A stretch of 64,000 nt of DNA from Thalassia testudinum (taxonomy: Eukaryota > Streptophyta > Magnoliopsida > Alismatales > Hydrocharitaceae): contig JAZHRO010000012.1 in NCBI GenBank assembly GCA_037157565.1, positions 4,800,501 to 4,864,500 of the forward strand. Reading direction: 5' to 3'. A program made the translations under genes and the position numbers. Positions 44,242-55,322 of the stretch are shown piece by piece; within the stretch, counting starts at the first letter, position 1, and each line of letters opens with the position of its first letter. The notes under the pieces are model-generated. The model worked only from the letters and a program-made list of their open reading frames with translations, searched no databases and was not told where the DNA came from.

Positions 44242-44910
44242 TAATTTGTTTGATATAGACTCCGTTTGTATTTATAAAAACTCCTGAGGGCTTCACTGTA
44301 ATTTACCCATGCTTGCTAAAAGAGGGGTAAACTGTAATATTTCCATATGTTTGGAAATATCAAGGTGTTGTTTGCAATTTGGTTTCTTAACCTAGGTTGT
44401 TGACTACATTATTTTTTCAACACCTAAGTTGTTAATTTCTCTTCTCTCAACCACTTAAGTAGTAATGTGACAACCACATGACCCATCTCATATAAAAGAG
44501 GTCAAGTGCAAACACTTGCCTCATTTTGTCTCAAACAAACCCTAGTTCTCTCCACAAGTGTCTCTCTAAGCCCTTGCCAAGAAGAAGAAGGCTCATTTCC
44601 AAGCTTCTACTCTAGGTATGTTCTTATTTCCTAAATAGATCTTGCTATCACGACCCATTCTACATCTTGTATCTTGTCTTCATTCTCTCAAAACCATTTC
44701 TCGCTGTTGCATTTGTTTCTCAACGGGTACCAGGTGGTACCGGTACCGGTACTAGCTTGGCACAGCGAAGCCTGCTTTAGGTAGCAGGTACTGGTACTAA
44801 TAACCAGTACCGGTACATGCAAGCTTAATTGTGTTTTTGTATAAACACATGAAAGGAAATATGCTATATTTCTAATTGTTTTCCTATTTCTTGTTGTTGC
44901 ATGATTTCAG
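44242..44910 (+). promoter_or_regulatory. spacer before the third ORF of I, with an LTR-like GTACCGGTAC cluster
   Basis: No coding sequence is seen. At 44728-44820 there are several GTACCGGTAC or GTACTGGTAC words, including a paired unit ending in ACATG, closely resembling the U3 array of the LTR. It lies about 90-180 bases before the ORF start at 44911. A promoter or enhancer role is inference. Confidence 0.45.
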
Positions 44911-46284
44911 ATGGCACCTAAATCAAAAAGTAAGGGAAAAGCACCTCAAGATGCTTTCCACAAGTTTTACATCAATGAGGATGCTAGGTCAAAATTTGAT
45001 TGGTATAAAGGACTAAAACTCCATCATTGTAGGCCAGTTGAGTGGAAAGACTTCTCTCTTCAACTCTTCAATTTTGCCACTCGTCTTTCCAAACAAAAAC
45101 TGATGCATTTCTTTGATGAATCATTTTTTGCCGATGTTCTTGGAGTATACCCTGATGTCAATTGTTTATTCTTTGCTAATCTCCAAGAACAAGAAAACCA
45201 TGGCCACCTTGTCTTAACAACAAATGTTTTTGGTCAAGAAATCACCATTACTCCAAAATTATTGTCAACCATAATTAAATGTCCTAATGAAGGTCATGCA
45301 TTTAACAAACTTAAGGAGCAATTTCCTACTTACAAAATCCATGAAACTCTATTGCTTCCTAATTGCCAAGGCAAAGCATTGGTTGCCCCAAACATGACCC
45401 TTTTTGCTCGTGTTCTTTTCTGTATTTTAGCATAGAATTTAAGAGCTAAAAATTCAGGTTTTCACAAAATACCTGTTGATATTTTACCCTTAATTTATGC
45501 TATCATTACGAGCTTTCCAGTCAATTGGAACACAGTTTTTATTCACTTTCTTAGACCCCATTACCGTGCATCAGCTTTACCATTGGATATTTTGATGTCT
45601 CACATTCTTCATAAAAATAAATTTGACCTCTCTAATTTTACTCCTCTTAGAAAAGTGGTCTATTTCAAATGGTTCACTCTCCGAAAAATGGGAGTGAAAC
45701 ATGCTAGAGAGGAATCCACTAGTGATGATGAAGAAGAAGTTGATTCAAATGCTCAATCTTCTTCTCATCCACCTCCTGAATCATCTTTGGCTTTTGTCCC
45801 TATCACCTATCCAGATCCGGAAGCCGAAAAACCTTGGGTAAACCTATCTCATGGGTTTAACGTTGATCCTAATATGATCAATACTTTCAATTACATTGGT
45901 CAAAATATATCAAATCTCAATTTTGCTTTCGGTCACATGGAACGCAAATTTCATGATCTTTCTATGTCTATTGAGTCTCCATATGTTGTTTCTTCCACTC
46001 AACAATCTAAACAAAGGAAGCAGACTCAACCAAAAGCACCTCAAGAATACAATGAAAGAAGGCAGAAGCACTTCCAAGATCCATCTTCTGTCTCTTCTCC
46101 AATAGTGGAAAAAGAACCTATTATCCATGATGATGAGGAAGAAGAAGACACGGAAGATGAAGATGTCTCATATGAAGAAGATGATGATGATGATGACGAC
46201 GACAACGATGATGATGATGTGACGACAACGATGATGATGATGATGACGACAACAATGATGATGATGACGATGACAGCGATGACA

Positions 46285-46322
<38 letters not shown>

Positions 46323-46335
46323 CCGCTTATCATAA
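44911..46335 (+). pseudogene. third ORF of element I (SIRE 'envelope-like' position), one internal stop
   Basis: ATG at 44911 opens MAPKSKSKGKAPQDAFHKFY. A single TAG at 45433-45435 interrupts an otherwise continuous frame of 474 codons; the part after it begins NLRAKNSGFHKIPVD. The N-terminal half resembles the 'putative plant transposon protein' domain found in third ORFs of SIRE/Maximus elements (recalled, not searched). The C-terminal part is Ser/Pro-rich, then very acidic (DDEEEEDTEDED). The acidic tail is encoded by a GAT microsatellite whose slippage shifts the frame into a Met/Thr run; another frame would give a short tail ending KHRRN. I see no strong signal peptide or membrane segment, so envelope function is doubtful. 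Confidence 0.65.
46180..46318 (+). repeat. GAT/GAC microsatellite in the third ORF
   Basis: Imperfect (GAT)n with GAC and AAC units. It encodes poly-Asp in one frame and poly-Met in another. Minus-strand frames over it (poly-Ile, poly-Ser) are artefacts. Confidence 0.9.
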
Positions 46336-46584
46336 AACATCGTAGAAATTAGTTTAGTTTTCATTTTGATGCTTGTTAAGCTTAAAATGACTTTTAGATT
46401 TTCTCAAACTTTATCTTTAAATGAACTTTATCATGTTATGAATGTTATCATGTAATGAATTTTATCATATTATGAGCTTTATCTTATGTAGGTTACTCAA
46501 GAATCATGCTTTGTTTGCTTATGTGAAATATATCTAGTTTTACTTTTGCAATTGTGTTGTTTGATCATCTTTTTGCTTGCTTGA

Positions 46585-46600
46585 CAAAAAGGGGGAGAAA
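46585..46600 (+). other. second polypurine tract of element I
   Basis: AAAAAGGGGGAGAAAT, almost identical to the LTR-proximal tract and 157 bases upstream of it. The minus-strand copy near K has the same pair. Confidence 0.5.
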
Positions 46601-46741
46601 TGATTGGATACTTCATATTTAAAATAGGGAGAGCTTAGCCTAAGGGAAAGGTTTTTCACTCCTTGTGGAGTTTTGTATTCTTCTCTTATTAAGTCTCTGT
46701 TTAATTTTAAATATGAGTATCTTGTTTATTTTGTCAACACC

Positions 46742-46754
46742 AAAAAGGGGGAGA
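46742..46754 (+). other. polypurine tract of element I
   Basis: AAAAAGGGGGAGA just before the 3' LTR. Confidence 0.8.
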
Positions 46755-46755
46755 T

Positions 46756-48077
46756 TGTTAGACCCTAGTTCCATCTCTCTTCTATGTTTTGGTGTTAACA
46801 AAACCATTTTAAAATCTAATGTGTTTATGAAGTATTACAGGTTAAAAGAATCTGTGGATGCAAGCAACAAGATAGCGTATGAAGGAAGAAGAATTGCATA
46901 CTATAGTTTTTGTTGTATTCATTGTATCTTAGAATTTTTGTATGTCTCCTAAAAAGTAAAACATAATCTAGGAGTTAAAATCAAAGTAGAGATAATTAGG
47001 ATTCAGAATATCGTTTATTGACTTGTTTCTAAACACAAAATTGATTCTTTCAAAATAAAGTCGTCTAGAGTAGATTGGATTACTCTAAAAATTGACTTAC
47101 ACTTATAACTTTTGGTACTTGTAGCAAGTACCGATACTAGTCATAAGTACTGGTACATGCTAGGCACAGGTTTGGGTCTAAGTTCCAAACTGTGAACAAC
47201 AAGTACCAGTGCTCATCATGAGTACCGATACCAAGTGGTCATAGTTTGTGCACTTGGTTTTTGCCTGGACCTTACAAGTACTGGTACTCATCATGAGTAC
47301 CAGTACATGTAGGTCACAGGACCCAAGTCTGTGAGTCACAAGTATCGATACTCATCATGAGTACCAGTACCTAGTGATTTAGTTGTACTAACTGTATGCA
47401 GTCAGTACCGGTACCAACTAACCGTTATGACCAGTCTGAACAACTATTTTGCAATTAAACCTATTTCTAATGTTCCTAAATTGCCCTAACGACTAGTATT
47501 CGTGGGAGGGGTGATTAGTGACTTACATAAGCACTCTTTGAGTGTCTTTTGCACACTAAGAGCCAAAATTCTATCCTTGCCTACACTTTCAATTCTAATT
47601 TTACAAGCTGCAAAAGAGCTTGATTTGTTGCATACCTTTCAAGGTCTCTCTCCATTTGCAACAAGTCATCAAAGGTGATCGTGTTCTTTGGTGTTTAATC
47701 ATTTGTTTTACGCCTTTGTATTCTCGTTAGATTTCTTTACATACTCGTATTAAGCAATATTCTTGTTGGAGACTTAGGGATTAGTTGTAAGCTTTTATTT
47801 GCATTTTGCTTACACCTGTATCTTTATCTCTTTTTAATATCTTGTAATTGGGTTGAGGTAACCTGTTAATTACCTCTGGTATTAGTACATTGATTCCCTC
47901 CGGGTTTAGGGAATCGGGTTAAAAATCCTAAGTCAGGAGACTTAGGTAGTGGAGTACCCAAGTGAGGAGAACCACTATATATCTTATGCATTTTTGTGGT
48001 TTGCTTTGTCTTGCAATTTTTATCTACCACATTATCCATCCCCCCTTCTAGTGTGCTTGTGATTTACATATCCTACA
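46756..48077 (+). repeat. 3' LTR of element I
   Basis: 1,322 bp, matching the 5' LTR along its length with scattered transitions. The GTACCGGTAC array is at about 47104-47420, more decayed than in the 5' LTR. Confidence 0.9.
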
Positions 48078-48082
48078 CTATC

Positions 48083-48212
48083 ATCAACTCCTACTTGTCA
48101 TCATGCCTATTTGCCTTGATCTTCACCTAAATCTGAAAAGCACTAAATTGCAAACATTAATCCAAAATAATTTTGTTAACACCAAAACAAGATGTGGAAC
48201 AAGGTTCCAACA
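48083..48212 (-). repeat. solo LTR J, second part
   Basis: After the CTATC duplication, the minus strand gives the start of a SIRE-like LTR: TGTTGGAACC, then the GTGTTAACAAAA block shared with the LTR of I. Confidence 0.75.
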
Positions 48213-48581
48213 CACCTGTTTCACTACTTAGATATTCACAATAATAGGAAGCTTGATGTATTTGGCTAACTGTACTAGACCCGATATTTCTTTCTCCAAG
48301 TCTAAGTTGAGCAGATATACAAGATGTCCTAACCATACTCATTGGGATGCCATGGATTGAGTACTCAGGTACTTGAAGGAAACTATTTCCCTTAGTTTGC
48401 ATTATGGAAAATATCCTCGGATGTTAAAAGGATATAGTGATGCAAGTTGGATCAGTCAAATGGAGGATTTTGGGAGTAATGGTGTTACAGGGTATGTCTT
48501 TACCCTTGGAGGCGGTGGAGTCTCCTGGCGGTCTACAAAACAGACCATTTTAGCCCAGTCTACCTTTGAGGCTGAGTTATG
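48213..48581 (+). pseudogene. end of RT and RNase H of copia element H
   Basis: After LTR J the H polyprotein resumes with fragments around TRPDISFSKSKLSRYT, then YLKETISLSLHYGKYP, LKGYSDASWISQMEDFGSNGVTGYVFTLGGGGVSWRSTKQTILAQSTFEAEL. The SDASW Asp and the STFEAE Glu match RNase H catalytic positions. It breaks at 48581 where LTR K is inserted. Confidence 0.85.
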
Positions 48582-49506
48582 TGTAGGATCTGTAGGGCAT
48601 AAGCACACTAGAAGGGGGGATGAATAGTGTGATGTATAAAAATTTGCAAGTAAAAACAAACCATAAATAGCACACGAGATGCATAGTGGTTCCCATCACT
48701 TGGGTACTCCACTACCTAAGTCTCCTGACTTATAATTTTTAACTCGATTCTCTCAACTTGGAGGGAATTAATTTACTAATAACCTGAGTTAATTAACGGG
48801 TTACCTCAACCTAATTACAAGACAACAAAAATAACAAGATTACAGGTGTAAGCAAGATATAAAAGGCTTACAACTAATTTCCTAAGTGTCCAACAAGTAT
48901 TTAGCCTAATAAGAGATTATAGAAATTCTAACGATAATGCGAAAATAATTTACAATGAAGAACACAATCGCCTTGAGAATTGTGAAAATGGCTTTGAGAA
49001 GAAAGCAACAAGATAATCTCCTTTGTAGCTAGAAAATTGGGAAATGGAGGTGTAGGCAAGGAAAGTATTTTTAGCTTCTTGGTTGTGTGCAAAAATGACA
49101 CTCAAGGAGTGTTATATAGGCCACTAAACACCTCCCCTATCAGTACTAGCTGTTAGGGGCAAAATGGGAAGTGTAGGATTAAGATTAATTGCAAAATAGC
49201 TGTTCAGATTAGGCACAACTATTAGTTGGTACCGGTACTAAAGTGATGGTACCAGTACTGACTCCTTACAGTTATGTACTCAGTCAACCCAACAGAGCCT
49301 GGCTACCAATACTGATCATTAGTACCAGTACTCAATGCATTATGTTGAGTACCAATAAAGCCACTTGGCACCGGTACTAATCACCAGTACTAGTACTTGT
49401 CACTCACATGCCATGGGATTATGACCTACATGTACCGATACTAGTGATTAGTACCGGTACTTGTTATTCACAGTATGGGATTTAGGCCCAAACCTGTGCC
49501 TAGCAT
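48582..49506 (-). repeat. LTR K (SIRE-like, minus strand), first part
   Basis: Starts TGTAGGATC on the plus strand, as LTR J does, directly inside H RNase H. It contains a GTACCGGTAC array (about 49229-49460) and a minus-strand TATATAAC near 49120. F2 interrupts it at 49506. Both parts of K add up to about 1,337 bp. Possible left duplication TTATG at 48577-48581; its partner is outside the window. Confidence 0.8.
49502..49506 (+). other. target-site duplication of element F2, left copy
   Basis: AGCAT, repeated exactly at 63224-63228. Confidence 0.9.
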
Positions 49507-50440
49507 TGATGAGAACCTCATCAAAAACCCTAACTAGCTCATTTTGACCTGAGAAAGTAAACAAAAGCTCCTACATAACCTAAAGGAAGGCCTAATTCAA
49601 GGGATTACTGTTTTGGGAAGGAAACATGAACTAAAGGGTAAAACTATAATTTTACCATTACCGTACATCAATGGGATTTCTCAGGGGCTAAACATAGGTC
49701 AATTGGACTTAATAAGAGGAAAAGTGGGATGGTTCAGTCAGAAAAGGGTTATTGTGAGATTTAAGAATTAAATGACATTCTTTAACCCTAAAACAAACCC
49801 CCTTAATTTCACAAGGTTCTAGACAAGATAAAAATCAACTAAACCCTCTAAAATTCATGAAAAAATATTCCCTAGGGTTTAGAACCTTCAATTTGGCCTT
49901 TGGAACCTATTTTGACCTAGATTGGGGTCCTAGCTCAATATTTAACCTAATTTAGGTTTTTGTGCAAAATGTTCAATCAAACGTGGTCAAACCTAAAATC
50001 CAACTTTCCCATTGTATTCCTTAGGTCCAAATTAGGTTTGTACCAAAATTTGGGCCTAAGGGAAGGTCATCTTGACCTACTTTGCAAAATGGTCCACCCA
50101 ATTACATTCTGGCTCCTAACTTTTGAAAACCCTTACGTAGAGCCCCCTAACTTCTTTGCCACCCTTACATTCAGGTCCCTCCGCCATTACAGCGGAGGAA
50201 TCCCATTCCGGTGAGGATTTGAGGAGGATATCTCCTCAAATCCTCAGAGATCTCCCAGATTTGGAAGGGAGATTCTCTGAGGATTTCTCCATCGTCAGAA
50301 CGAGATCTCCAGATCAAATTTACACCAAATCTCTCGTGCGAATGCTCGAGAGATTTGGGTGTCTTGCGCACCTACCTTCTCCGGCGAGGCCTTTGCGCTG
50401 GAAGGCTTGCCTTCCGAGCACAAAGGGCTCGGCCAGCGGA

Positions 50441-50448
50441 TATAAAAG
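50441..50448 (+). promoter_or_regulatory. TATA box of the F2 5' LTR
   Basis: TATAAAAG followed by 'gacccccggtcc'. The same sequence is in the 3' LTR at 61442-61449. Confidence 0.65.
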
Positions 50449-51066
50449 GACCCCCGGTCCTTTACGCATTTTTCAAGCTTGATTTAGCCACAGATACCCT
50501 CTCAATTTCCTCCTTCCTCATCTTCGGTCAAACACCCGCAAGCTCCGGTGATCTCTCCTCCCTCCTCTCGTCTCTCTGCCACCATACCAGTGGTAGAGTT
50601 AGCTTCGTCTCGTTCCTCCGCGTTGCGTCGCACCAACGCATGCCTCTCCGACCTCCTCCTCGTCGCCGTCATCCTCACCTCAGGGCCTTCTTCCCCGACG
50701 ATGGCACATACACGTCGTTCATCTCCTCTGCCTCCCCTTCATCCCAATACCCGCAGATAAGTTCCTCTCCTCCCACTCTTCGTTTTCCCTCATTTAATTT
50801 CATAAACCGCCCCTCGACTGCCACTGTCCACCTCCATCTTCTCCATCTCCGGCTGACCTCCAGTGAGGCACATCCACCACTCCGCACCTCCACACGCCTC
50901 GCCACCAACCTCATCACCTTCGCCATCACCCACTAATCACTTTCTGCCCATCCACTGACCGCCACACATGCCCCACACTTCACTGAACAAACCCACACAC
51001 ACGGTCACAGTCCGACCTAGGCACGCACGCCTAGGCCATTCTACGCCATGTCGACCCCCGCCTCAC

Positions 51067-51087
51067 CTTCGCCGTGACACGGCGAAG
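51067..51087. other. conserved leader hairpin in F2 5' LTR
   Basis: CTTCGCCGTG and CACGGCGAAG pair perfectly around one A. Relative to F1 both partners of one base pair changed together (T-A to C-G). Confidence 0.65.
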
Positions 51088-52217
51088 CTTTCCCTATTGT
51101 TTGATAAGGCCGCAATGCCATCTTTGTGTCGTGCAGGTCACAACCCCCTTCCGCCATTAATGTTGAAGAAAACTTGCTTGCTAAGAGCTCCAGGCCGCCT
51201 GCTCCAGGCATAAGGGCTCCAGGCTACGCACGATGAGCGTGCAAACGTATCTAGCCTAAGAGCAGACGTCACGAGGCTTCCAGCTGCTCCAATTGAGTGA
51301 AGTCTCCTCCTACAGGCGCCAACAGAAGCGGGTGGGACATTTAGTCCCACCTCGTAAACTCAAGGGTAAGTGGCGAGACTTATATTGATTTTGTGCTTTC
51401 TGTTGGTTGCCTCAAGTAACACGGGGTGAGGTCCCTCGCCCTCACTCGCTTACGCCTCGTTCGTGACCTCTGCCCCTGCGAACCTGGCACCCGACCCGAT
51501 TACCTAGACCTAGCACTCCTCGCACACTACACCACGCCGGTGAGCCTGGACCCGGGCACGCGAAACCCGACCCGATTACCCGACTCTGGGAGAGCGTACC
51601 TAAGAGCAAAATAGAGAGAGGGAGAGACATGGGGAGGGGTAAGGGTAGGTTTTGCTCCATTGTGCTGTGCAAGAAAGAAAGAAGAGTTTGAAGGCAGAAG
51701 AAGAGAAAGTTAAGAAGGAAGAAGAGGAGCGGCTAAAGAAAAAGACCAAGTGCAGAAGAGGAAGAGAAGAAGAAGGAGGTAGCTGCTGAAGGTAAAGGAA
51801 GCCAAAGCTAAGGAGGGACTTAGCCGCAGAAGAAAAAAGAAGAGGAAGAAGACAAAGAAGAAGAAGAAGCCAAAGAAGGCAGAAGAAGCATAGCCACAGA
51901 GAAAGAGAAAGAAGAGAGAAATAGAAGGACAAATCAAGCGTTGTAGCAAGAACTTTTAAGACGTCAGATTTTTCATCAGATGTCCAATTTTTGAGCTTAT
52001 TTCTACATTGACATTATTTCTCAATTTTGATTGGATTGGTTATTGCTTGTTATTAAATTGAGAGTTGTGCTCTTAAGTTTTTAAATACCCAATTGCTCCC
52101 TATGTTCGACCTCAGATACCTTGATTTTCGAGTTATAAATTCTTATTTGTTTTCGCAGCGATTTCATTTATACTGCAACGAACATCTTTTAAACATGATC
52201 TCACCTCGTCAACATTT

Positions 52218-52235
52218 TGGCACCGTTGCCGGGGA
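52218..52235 (+). other. primer-binding site of element F2
   Basis: TGGCACCGTTGCCGGGGA, three bases after the LTR. Confidence 0.9.
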
Positions 52236-53177
52236 ACAACGGGCATTTTAGAAACTTTGATCACAACTTCTGATTCAATACTGACTTAACCTCTCTCTTT
52301 TGCTATGTTTGTCTCTAGGAAAGCCAAGGAAAGAAAAGCAGCCGCACAATGACCACACCAAGGAACAGGTAAACTTTCATTAGCCCTCTCTCTTAATCCC
52401 CTCAAAGTCTGAAAAGGAAAAAAACAAAGAAAAATCAATCTAGGGCCACCTGCTTCCATATTTAGTAATTCACCAAAGTTGCCTGATTTTCATTTTAACA
52501 CATCTTGAATTGTACATCCAATTAAGGTAACTAGGGCTAAAACCTTCTTGATTGAGCCCTAGATACCAATTTTTGAGGCAACTAAATTGGACCAACTAGA
52601 GCCAACCTAAGGATTTCAAATTTAGCGTTTTTAGAGACACATCTTCTCTTAAGCAAAGAAGCAAAAATTTCAAAAAGAGGTGTGCCTAAGCCTTGTTTGA
52701 AAAGATCTATCCAAGAGAAACCCTAAGCAAATCAGGCTCTTAATCCATTTGAACCCTAAAAGAAAGGACCTAAAAGCTCTCAAAGGAACAAAGAGGTGAA
52801 GTTGATCCTTTGGGTCAACCAACCTTAAAATTAGGTCACTTTTTGCACTCAAAAGGCCTAAAGTTCAAGTGGAACCCTAAGCACCTTGATCTTAATTAAA
52901 AAAGGTAGACTTAAGAGGTCAAGGTCCCCATTCTGGTCTACCTGGAATCTCAGTGACAAGAGAGGTCGGGTGGGGGAAACCCTGTAATTCGTGGGGATGC
53001 TCTACCGTGTAGGGGTCTTTGCAGAACTCTCCCTCTCTGGCTGCCCAAGTACTTCTCAAGTGGACGACATTTCTGACTAAGGGGTATCATCCGCCCCGAA
53101 CCTCTATAGTCACCCAACATTTTTTGGGTGTCTCGATTGGGTCCAGCACCTTCTAATCTCATCAAATCCTTCGGTGC
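52236..53177 (+). other. untranslated leader of element F2
   Basis: Contains the candidate mini-exon 52319-52368 and otherwise AT-rich DNA without a gene. I did not find the A/B shared leader segment here. Confidence 0.55.
52319..52368 (+). other. candidate leader mini-exon of element F2
   Basis: An acceptor-like TATGTTTGTCTCTAG ends at 52318 and a donor-like CAG|GTAAAC begins at 52369. The 50-base exon starts 84 bases after the primer-binding site. Confidence 0.4.
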
Positions 53178-55322
53178 ATGTTTGGTAGGAGGTCCTTAAG
53201 ACCACCCTTAAGACCTCCTTTAGAAATTCACTCTCGCCGAGGCCAAGCCTCGACGCCCTTGTTTGTGCAGCAACCCCACCACATAGATGTTTCCTCTGAT
53301 TCAGAACCAAGTTCTCCTTCTTCTTCCATCATGGCACAACCCATTGAAGAAGAGAACAACCTTGAGAACCAGCTTCAGCGCCTAAATGATCTCTTCCAAA
53401 ACTTTGTAAACCCACCACAACATCCTATGATGCGAGATCACTATAATCCCGCTGCGGTGGCAATTGAGCCTCGAGTCCGAATCCTGGCTGGAGGTCCTGA
53501 TTCTGAACTCAAGCCCAATATGATTCATGCCATACAAAAATTCCATGGGCTTAACTCTGAGGATCCATTCCAACACATTAAACAGCTCAAGCATCTGGCC
53601 TAGACCTTCAGGTCAGATGCACAAAACCGAAATATTCTGCTCATGAAGATGTTTTCTTTCTCCCTCATGGACAAGGCTGCTCATTGGTATCAAACTCAAA
53701 CTCGTCCGATCAACACATGGGATGAACTTCAGTCTGAATTTTTGAAGTTCTTTCCCATTGGCCGGACAAATGCCTTGCACCACCAGATTACTCATTTCAC
53801 TCAACAAATGGGAGAACCTCTTCATGAGCCATGGGATCGATTCTTAGATCTCATGAGAAAGTGCCCCCATCACGGAGTTCCTAAATAGGAACATGTCTAG
53901 TCTTTTTACCAGGGACTCTGTGAAGACATTCAATTATTCGTCAATGCAACCTGCGAAGGAAACATCATGGATCAACATGACACGGTGTGGGAGATTCTCG
54001 AAAATATGTGTGAGAACTTCATCAATAATGACTCCATGGGCTTATTCGACCGGACGAATGCCCACGCATCGACGAATCTTAGGGGAGCACATGAGATGTA
54101 AGACCTATCCACATCCGTCAACGTGGAACTGATGGCCAGTCGGTTGGACAAGGTCTCTATCATAGAGAAGAAGGTGGACGAGCTGACTCGGCATTTGCAG
54201 CAAGCCACCTCTGCCCAAAACTCTTTTGCACGGCCACCTCTTGCGAGGGAAACGGTGCAGAACATCTATCACCAATCTTATGAGGGGATGGACCTGTATC
54301 CACCCCCATCTAACTCTCGGATCGGAGGGACCTCCGATCCACTCTATTCTAGTTGGGGGAACTCTGAACCCTCGTATTCTAACTTTCCTGAGGCTCCTCA
54401 GACCTACGAGGACCTCAATGCCATCCATAATGACCCATTCTCCAATACCTACAACCCTGGATAGCGAAATCATCCCAACTTCCAGTGGACGGGAAATTCT
54501 CAGACTCAAAAACCACCTTATCAACCCCATCCACAAGCACCTCGTCCATATCAGTCGCCTCAGCCTCGGCCCAATCCCACCTATCAATCTGGGCCAAACT
54601 AGGATCAAATGACTCTTATCCTTCAAGGACTGGCTGACATTCAGAAGACGAATGCGGCAATGCAAAAACAACACAAGGATGAGATCACAGAGGTTCGCAA
54701 ACAATTGGCCCAGATGGTAAATTCCCGCCAACCTGGCACCCTTCCTTCGCAACCTCTGCCTAACTCAAATAACGTGCCAACCTAGAGGCACGTTATGAAC
54801 CCAAATCCAGGCCACGCACATATGATTTATCAGGCCCCTTTTGTTCCATCACCAGACGGGATGGAAGCTTCGACATCTTATGCGGGATTTCAGCAGCAGC
54901 CTCCCATTCTACCAAACCCAAACCAAAACCAAGCAGGATTAAACTCCGTAACAACTCATAGTGATAAAGCAACCCAAGACCCACATTATCCAAACCACTC
55001 TAAGCCTGGTAGTAACCCAAGCCCTAGGATAATTATCTAGGACACCCCTATCCCAGATCAAGAACCTAGACCTATTCTAGAGGAACCAACTAGGGTTCCA
55101 TTTCCCGAGGCCTTGACCAAGGGAAAAAGGATAATCAAACTCGTGGCTCCTGAGGAGGATCTGGTCAAGCTCTTTGAATAGGTCCAGATAAACATCCCCT
55201 TGATGGATGCAATCTACCACGTACAGGCTTACGCACAATTCCTGAAAGACGTGTGTACACCCAAGCGTAAGCCGCGAACCAAAAGTGCGAGTCCGATCGT
55301 ACTTCAGAGCAAGCTAGCTCTG
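53178..55322 (+). pseudogene. gag of element F2
   Basis: One frame runs about 2.1 kb with no frameshift but eight stops: TAG at 53601, 53886, 54462, 54600, 54783, 55038 and 55179, and TAA at 54099. Landmarks: YNPAAVAIEPRVRIL, EDPFQHIKQLKHLA, KMFSFSLMDKAAHWY, RPINTWDELQSEFLKFFP, PLHEPWDRFLDLMRKCPHHG, and a YNPG*RNHPNFQW motif in which the usual Trp codon is TAG. VQINIPLMDAIYHVQAYAQFLKDVCTPK ends it. An alternative start is the ATG at 53331 (MAQPIEEEN). The 215-aa minus frame over 54105-54752 is a shadow. Confidence 0.85.

Larger units (their letters stand above)
38314..48077 (+). mobile_element. SIRE/Maximus-like Ty1/copia element I with a third ORF
   Basis: LTRs begin TGTTGGACC or TGTTAGACC and end in CCTATA or CCTACA. 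The primer-binding site TGGTATCAGAGCC (initiator tRNA-Met) follows the 5' LTR, and AAAAAGGGGGAGA precedes the 3' LTR. Interior order is gag, protease, integrase, RT, RNase H, a 670-base gap, then an extra ORF, as in the SIRE/Maximus lineage. The duplication CTATC is exact. Stops and frameshifts occur throughout pol. The LTRs differ at several percent of positions, so it is older than A. Confidence 0.9.
34160..48581 (+). mobile_element. degenerate Ty1/copia element H, in two pieces
   Basis: Piece 1 is 34160-37145 (gag, protease, integrase, RT) and piece 2 is 48213-48581 (end of RT and RNase H). The gap is solo LTR J with element I inside it. The left end is cut by the CACTA terminus, the right end by LTR K. 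The UBN2-type Gag and the polyprotein order are Ty1/copia. It is full of stops and frameshifts and is among the oldest layers. Confidence 0.85.
49507..52214 (+). repeat. 5' LTR of element F2
   Basis: Begins TGATGAGAACC and ends CTCGTCAACA. TATAAAAG at 50441-50448. CCTAGGCA inverted repeat (one mismatch) at 51016-51035, leader hairpin at 51067-51087, GA-rich tract at about 51665-51945. The 193-aa frame at 50355-50936 lies in the transcribed LTR; it has a counterpart broken by an indel in the 3' LTR, so I do not call it a gene. Confidence 0.95.

Noticed and set aside
44911..46335. True envelope glycoprotein
   Set aside because: No signal peptide, transmembrane or furin-like pattern is visible; only the genomic position resembles env.
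46041..46364. Minus-strand frames rich in Ile, Ser or His
   Set aside because: Produced by the GAT microsatellite in the third ORF of element I.
50355..50936. 193-aa frame in the F2 5' LTR
   Set aside because: Low-complexity Ser/Pro/His composition within LTR leader; the 3' LTR copy has an indel that breaks it.
54105..54752. 215-aa minus-strand frame
   Set aside because: Lies exactly opposite the F2 gag, which has clear Gag motifs on the plus strand; it looks like a shadow frame.
53178..55322. Genetic-code reassignment of TAG in retroelement genes
   Set aside because: One TAG sits at a conserved Trp position, and TGG-to-TAG is a simple transition; TGA and TAA lesions and frameshifts occur in the same elements.
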